DNA of 64,000 bases from Enterococcus quebecensis (GTDB taxonomy: Bacteria; Bacillota; Bacilli; Lactobacillales; Enterococcaceae): contig NZ_MIKB01000019.1 of the NCBI RefSeq assembly GCF_001730365.1, positions 1 to 64,000 on the forward strand, given 5' to 3'. The notes below the pieces were generated by a model, which saw only the letters and a list, made by a program, of their open reading frames with translations, was not told the origin of the DNA and made no database searches. The position numbers and the translations under genes were made by a program. Positions 62,480 to 64,000 of this stretch are shown here, in pieces (position 1 is the first letter of the stretch; the number at the start of each line of letters is the position of its first letter).

Positions 62480-62842
62480 ATGTATTTAACAGTTAGTGAT
62501 GAAGCACAGGTGAAATTAACTCCTTATATTGAAAGCAAGACAGTGATTATTTTGGATCTAGATGATGGTGTTGGTAAGTATTCCAAAATGGGTGGTTGTT
62601 CACTAGATACGAGTTTCCGATTGTTGATACTGAATCAACTGCAAGATAAAACTGATTTTGATTTGACATTAGACTCAGCTATCGGTGCAATTTACATCAA
62701 GGACTACTCTAAAAGGTATTTAGATGAAGAGATGATATTAGATGTTGATCTCCGACTACAAGTATTCAAGTTGAAGGGTACAAGTGGTACCTTGGATGGA
62801 AATGTCCCTATTGTTGATTTGCGACCAGAAAAAAACGAATAA
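62480..62842 (+). CDS. Iron-sulfur cluster biosynthesis family protein (HesB-like fold, YqkB type)
   Basis: 120 residues. It starts MYLTVSDEAQVKLTPYI and has DLDDGVGKYSKMGGCSLDTSFRLL. The family in lactic acid bacteria keeps this fold but has only one Cys (here in GGCS) instead of the three of true A-type carriers. A direct cluster-carrier role is therefore doubtful. GGAGGCGG precedes ATG 62480. Ends at a bidirectional terminator. Confidence 0.75.
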   Translation: MYLTVSDEAQVKLTPYIESKTVIILDLDDGVGKYSKMGGCSLDTSFRLLILNQLQDKTDFDLTLDSAIGAIYIKDYSKRYLDEEMILDVDLRLQVFKLKGTSGTLDGNVPIVDLRPEKNE

Positions 62843-62877
62843 AAAAACGAGAAGGATCGCCTCCTTCTCGTTTTTTT
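62841..62877. terminator. Bidirectional terminator between convergent genes
   Basis: AAAAAAACGAGAAGGA and TCCTTCTCGTTTTTTT form a perfect 16-bp stem around TCGCC. Confidence 0.9.
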
Positions 62878-63496
62878 ATTCGGGTCTTTTTAAATCAAAT
62901 AGATCATCAATATGTGCGTAAGTATTACCAGCTAATCGAGCAATTGGTTTGAATACTTCTGGTAAAATGTACTCATTTTCTTTATCGAAAACAGCTTCAT
63001 CAAAGTGAAAATCTGTTATCTCCACAATAAATAAATCAGTAATCACTTGGTTTTCATGATTTTTAACTGGTACATATTGATGGAGACGTCCTTCCATTCG
63101 AATCGGTGCTGCTTTTATTCCTGGAACATCTACAGAGTTGCTTGCAGTGGTTCTGATTTGATTAAGACTGATCTCACTTTGGTCGGGATCTAAAGAAGCA
63201 GCTGTTTTATTCATAGATTCAACAACCTGATCGTTGATCAAGTGGATCACAAGTTCTTTTGTGTCTAAAATATTTCTAGCCGTATCTTTTATTTCACCAT
63301 TCCGCCTGAGAATTGATAACGTTACTAATGGAATGTCAGCTGCAGCAGCATTGAAAAAACTAAAAGGTGCAGCATTTACAACTTGTTTATTTTTATTTAG
63401 CGTTGTCACCCACGCAATTGGACGAGGAATGATACTACCGGATAGAAATTTATAAGCCTGTTTTGATGATAAATATTTTGCAGAATAATGCAGCAT
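62876..63496 (-). CDS. Flavin reductase family protein (FMN-binding split barrel)
   Basis: 206 residues. The opening YKFLSGSIIPRPIAWVTTLN, followed by VVNAAPFSFFNAAAADIPLV and ELVIHLIN, is characteristic of FMN-binding flavin reductase-like proteins related to HpaC and YwrF. It probably reduces flavin or quinone-like compounds with NAD(P)H. It lies 23 bases downstream of a ring-cleaving dioxygenase gene on the same strand, so the two may act together on quinones or aromatics. Confidence 0.9.
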   Translation of the reverse strand: MLHYSAKYLSSKQAYKFLSGSIIPRPIAWVTTLNKNKQVVNAAPFSFFNAAAADIPLVTLSILRRNGEIKDTARNILDTKELVIHLINDQVVESMNKTAASLDPDQSEISLNQIRTTASNSVDVPGIKAAPIRMEGRLHQYVPVKNHENQVITDLFIVEITDFHFDEAVFDKENEYILPEVFKPIARLAGNTYAHIDDLFDLKRPE

Positions 63497-63519
63497 TAGA
63501 CTTCTCCAATCCTCAGTTA

Positions 63520-64000
63520 TTAACGCGGTTTATTCGCATCAGAAGTATCAAATGGTCGAACGAATTCTTCGATTTCTTTTCGTTTGCTTTCTAAAAATGG
63601 TGGTAAAGAAATTTTTTCACCAGCATTTTCATAGGTTTCGTCTTCTAAGAAACCTGGTCCATCAGTTGCTAATTCAAATAAAATATGTGGAGCGGCTCTG
63701 AAATACTCAGATTTAAAGTAAAAACGCTCAACAAAACCAGAATGCGGGAATTGTAATTGATTGATTTTATCAATCCAGAAACGCAAAGCTTCTTGATCTG
63801 TGACACGAAGTGCTAGGTGATGAACATTACCAAAACCTTCTTGAGCTTCTGGAAGATCGTCACGATGTTCCACAATAATACTTGCCCCGTTACCACCTTC
63901 GCCAACTTCAAATAAATGAAAACTTCCCTGAGCATCTACTAATTTAAATCCTAAAACCCCAACTAAAACACGTTGCATATGTTCAAAATCTGACACCGTT
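63520..64000 (-). CDS. VOC-family ring-cleaving dioxygenase (MhqA/MhqO-like), C-terminal part
   Basis: An open frame entering from the right edge on the minus strand; about 160 residues are visible, the C-terminal half of a protein usually about 310-320 long. The second VOC module is seen: MQRVLVGVLGFKLVDAQG, GNVHHLALRVTDQEALRFW (metal His) and FRAAPHILFELATDGPGF (metal Glu). The relatives MhqA/MhqO protect against quinones. The GTG at 63994-63996 is internal, because the frame continues beyond it to the edge. Probably an operon with the flavin reductase gene. Confidence 0.87.
   Translation of the reverse strand, partial: TVSDFEHMQRVLVGVLGFKLVDAQGSFHLFEVGEGGNGASIIVEHRDDLPEAQEGFGNVHHLALRVTDQEALRFWIDKINQLQFPHSGFVERFYFKSEYFRAAPHILFELATDGPGFLEDETYENAGEKISLPPFLESKRKEIEEFVRPFDTSDANKPR

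Overview
The window reads as chromosome of a low-GC Gram-positive coccus, almost certainly genus Enterococcus. The housekeeping genes are of enterococcal type (pepC, ezrA, thiI, rex, tpx, valS with a T-box, folC, radC, rnjA with rpoY). There is also a secreted chitinase/LPMO pair very like the E. faecalis one, and LPXTG-type sorting signals. The species was not determined. No tRNA, rRNA or CRISPR array was seen.

Layout. 1-5.1 kb: the end of a KDPG-aldolase-like gene, a GntR (YtrA-type) regulator with its membrane protein, pepC, and a YkkC/YkkD-type SMR efflux pair behind a structured leader that may be a guanidine-IV riboswitch. 5.3-23.2 kb: an accessory island with related serine recombinase genes at both ends, pointing outwards. 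Its left half is a biofilm-fibre operon (SipW-type signal peptidase, three TasA/BsaA-like fibre proteins, an LPXTG protein, a VWA protein). Its right half starts with a divergent Rgg-family regulator and an 11-codon micropeptide gene. It continues with a nine-module SpaA surface protein, a class II lanthipeptide precursor with an unusual Ser9 tract and six Cys, LanM, and LanT. 23.3-26.2 kb: chitin degradation (GH18 chitinase, AA10 LPMO) next to a second peptide-sensor-type regulator, which also has a divergent micropeptide gene (20 codons).

26.4-45.2 kb is mostly core: acyl-ACP thioesterase, DUF72, HAD hydrolases, aspartokinase, ezrA, cysteine desulfurase and thiI (separated by a large FPRTG-anchored adhesin), rex, tpx, and T-box valS. 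45.3-51 kb, on the minus strand: a BspA-like leucine-rich-repeat surface protein, a VTT-domain protein and YfhO. 51.3-64 kb: folC, a HAD phosphatase, radC, a cold-shock gene, a universal stress protein, rpoY-rnjA, a heterodimeric ABC exporter, a gamma-carbonic-anhydrase-like protein, an Fe-S-biogenesis-like protein, a flavin reductase, and the C-terminal half of a VOC ring-cleaving dioxygenase.

Most notable is the island. A peptide-sensing Rgg regulator and candidate pheromone sit at the head of an adhesin plus lanthipeptide operon, whose precursor resembles no lanthipeptide I know. The fibre operon lies beside it, and all of it is bracketed by recombinases. The chitin locus repeats the same regulator/micropeptide arrangement with a different regulator. 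All functional calls come from reading the sequence and recognising families; no searches were run.
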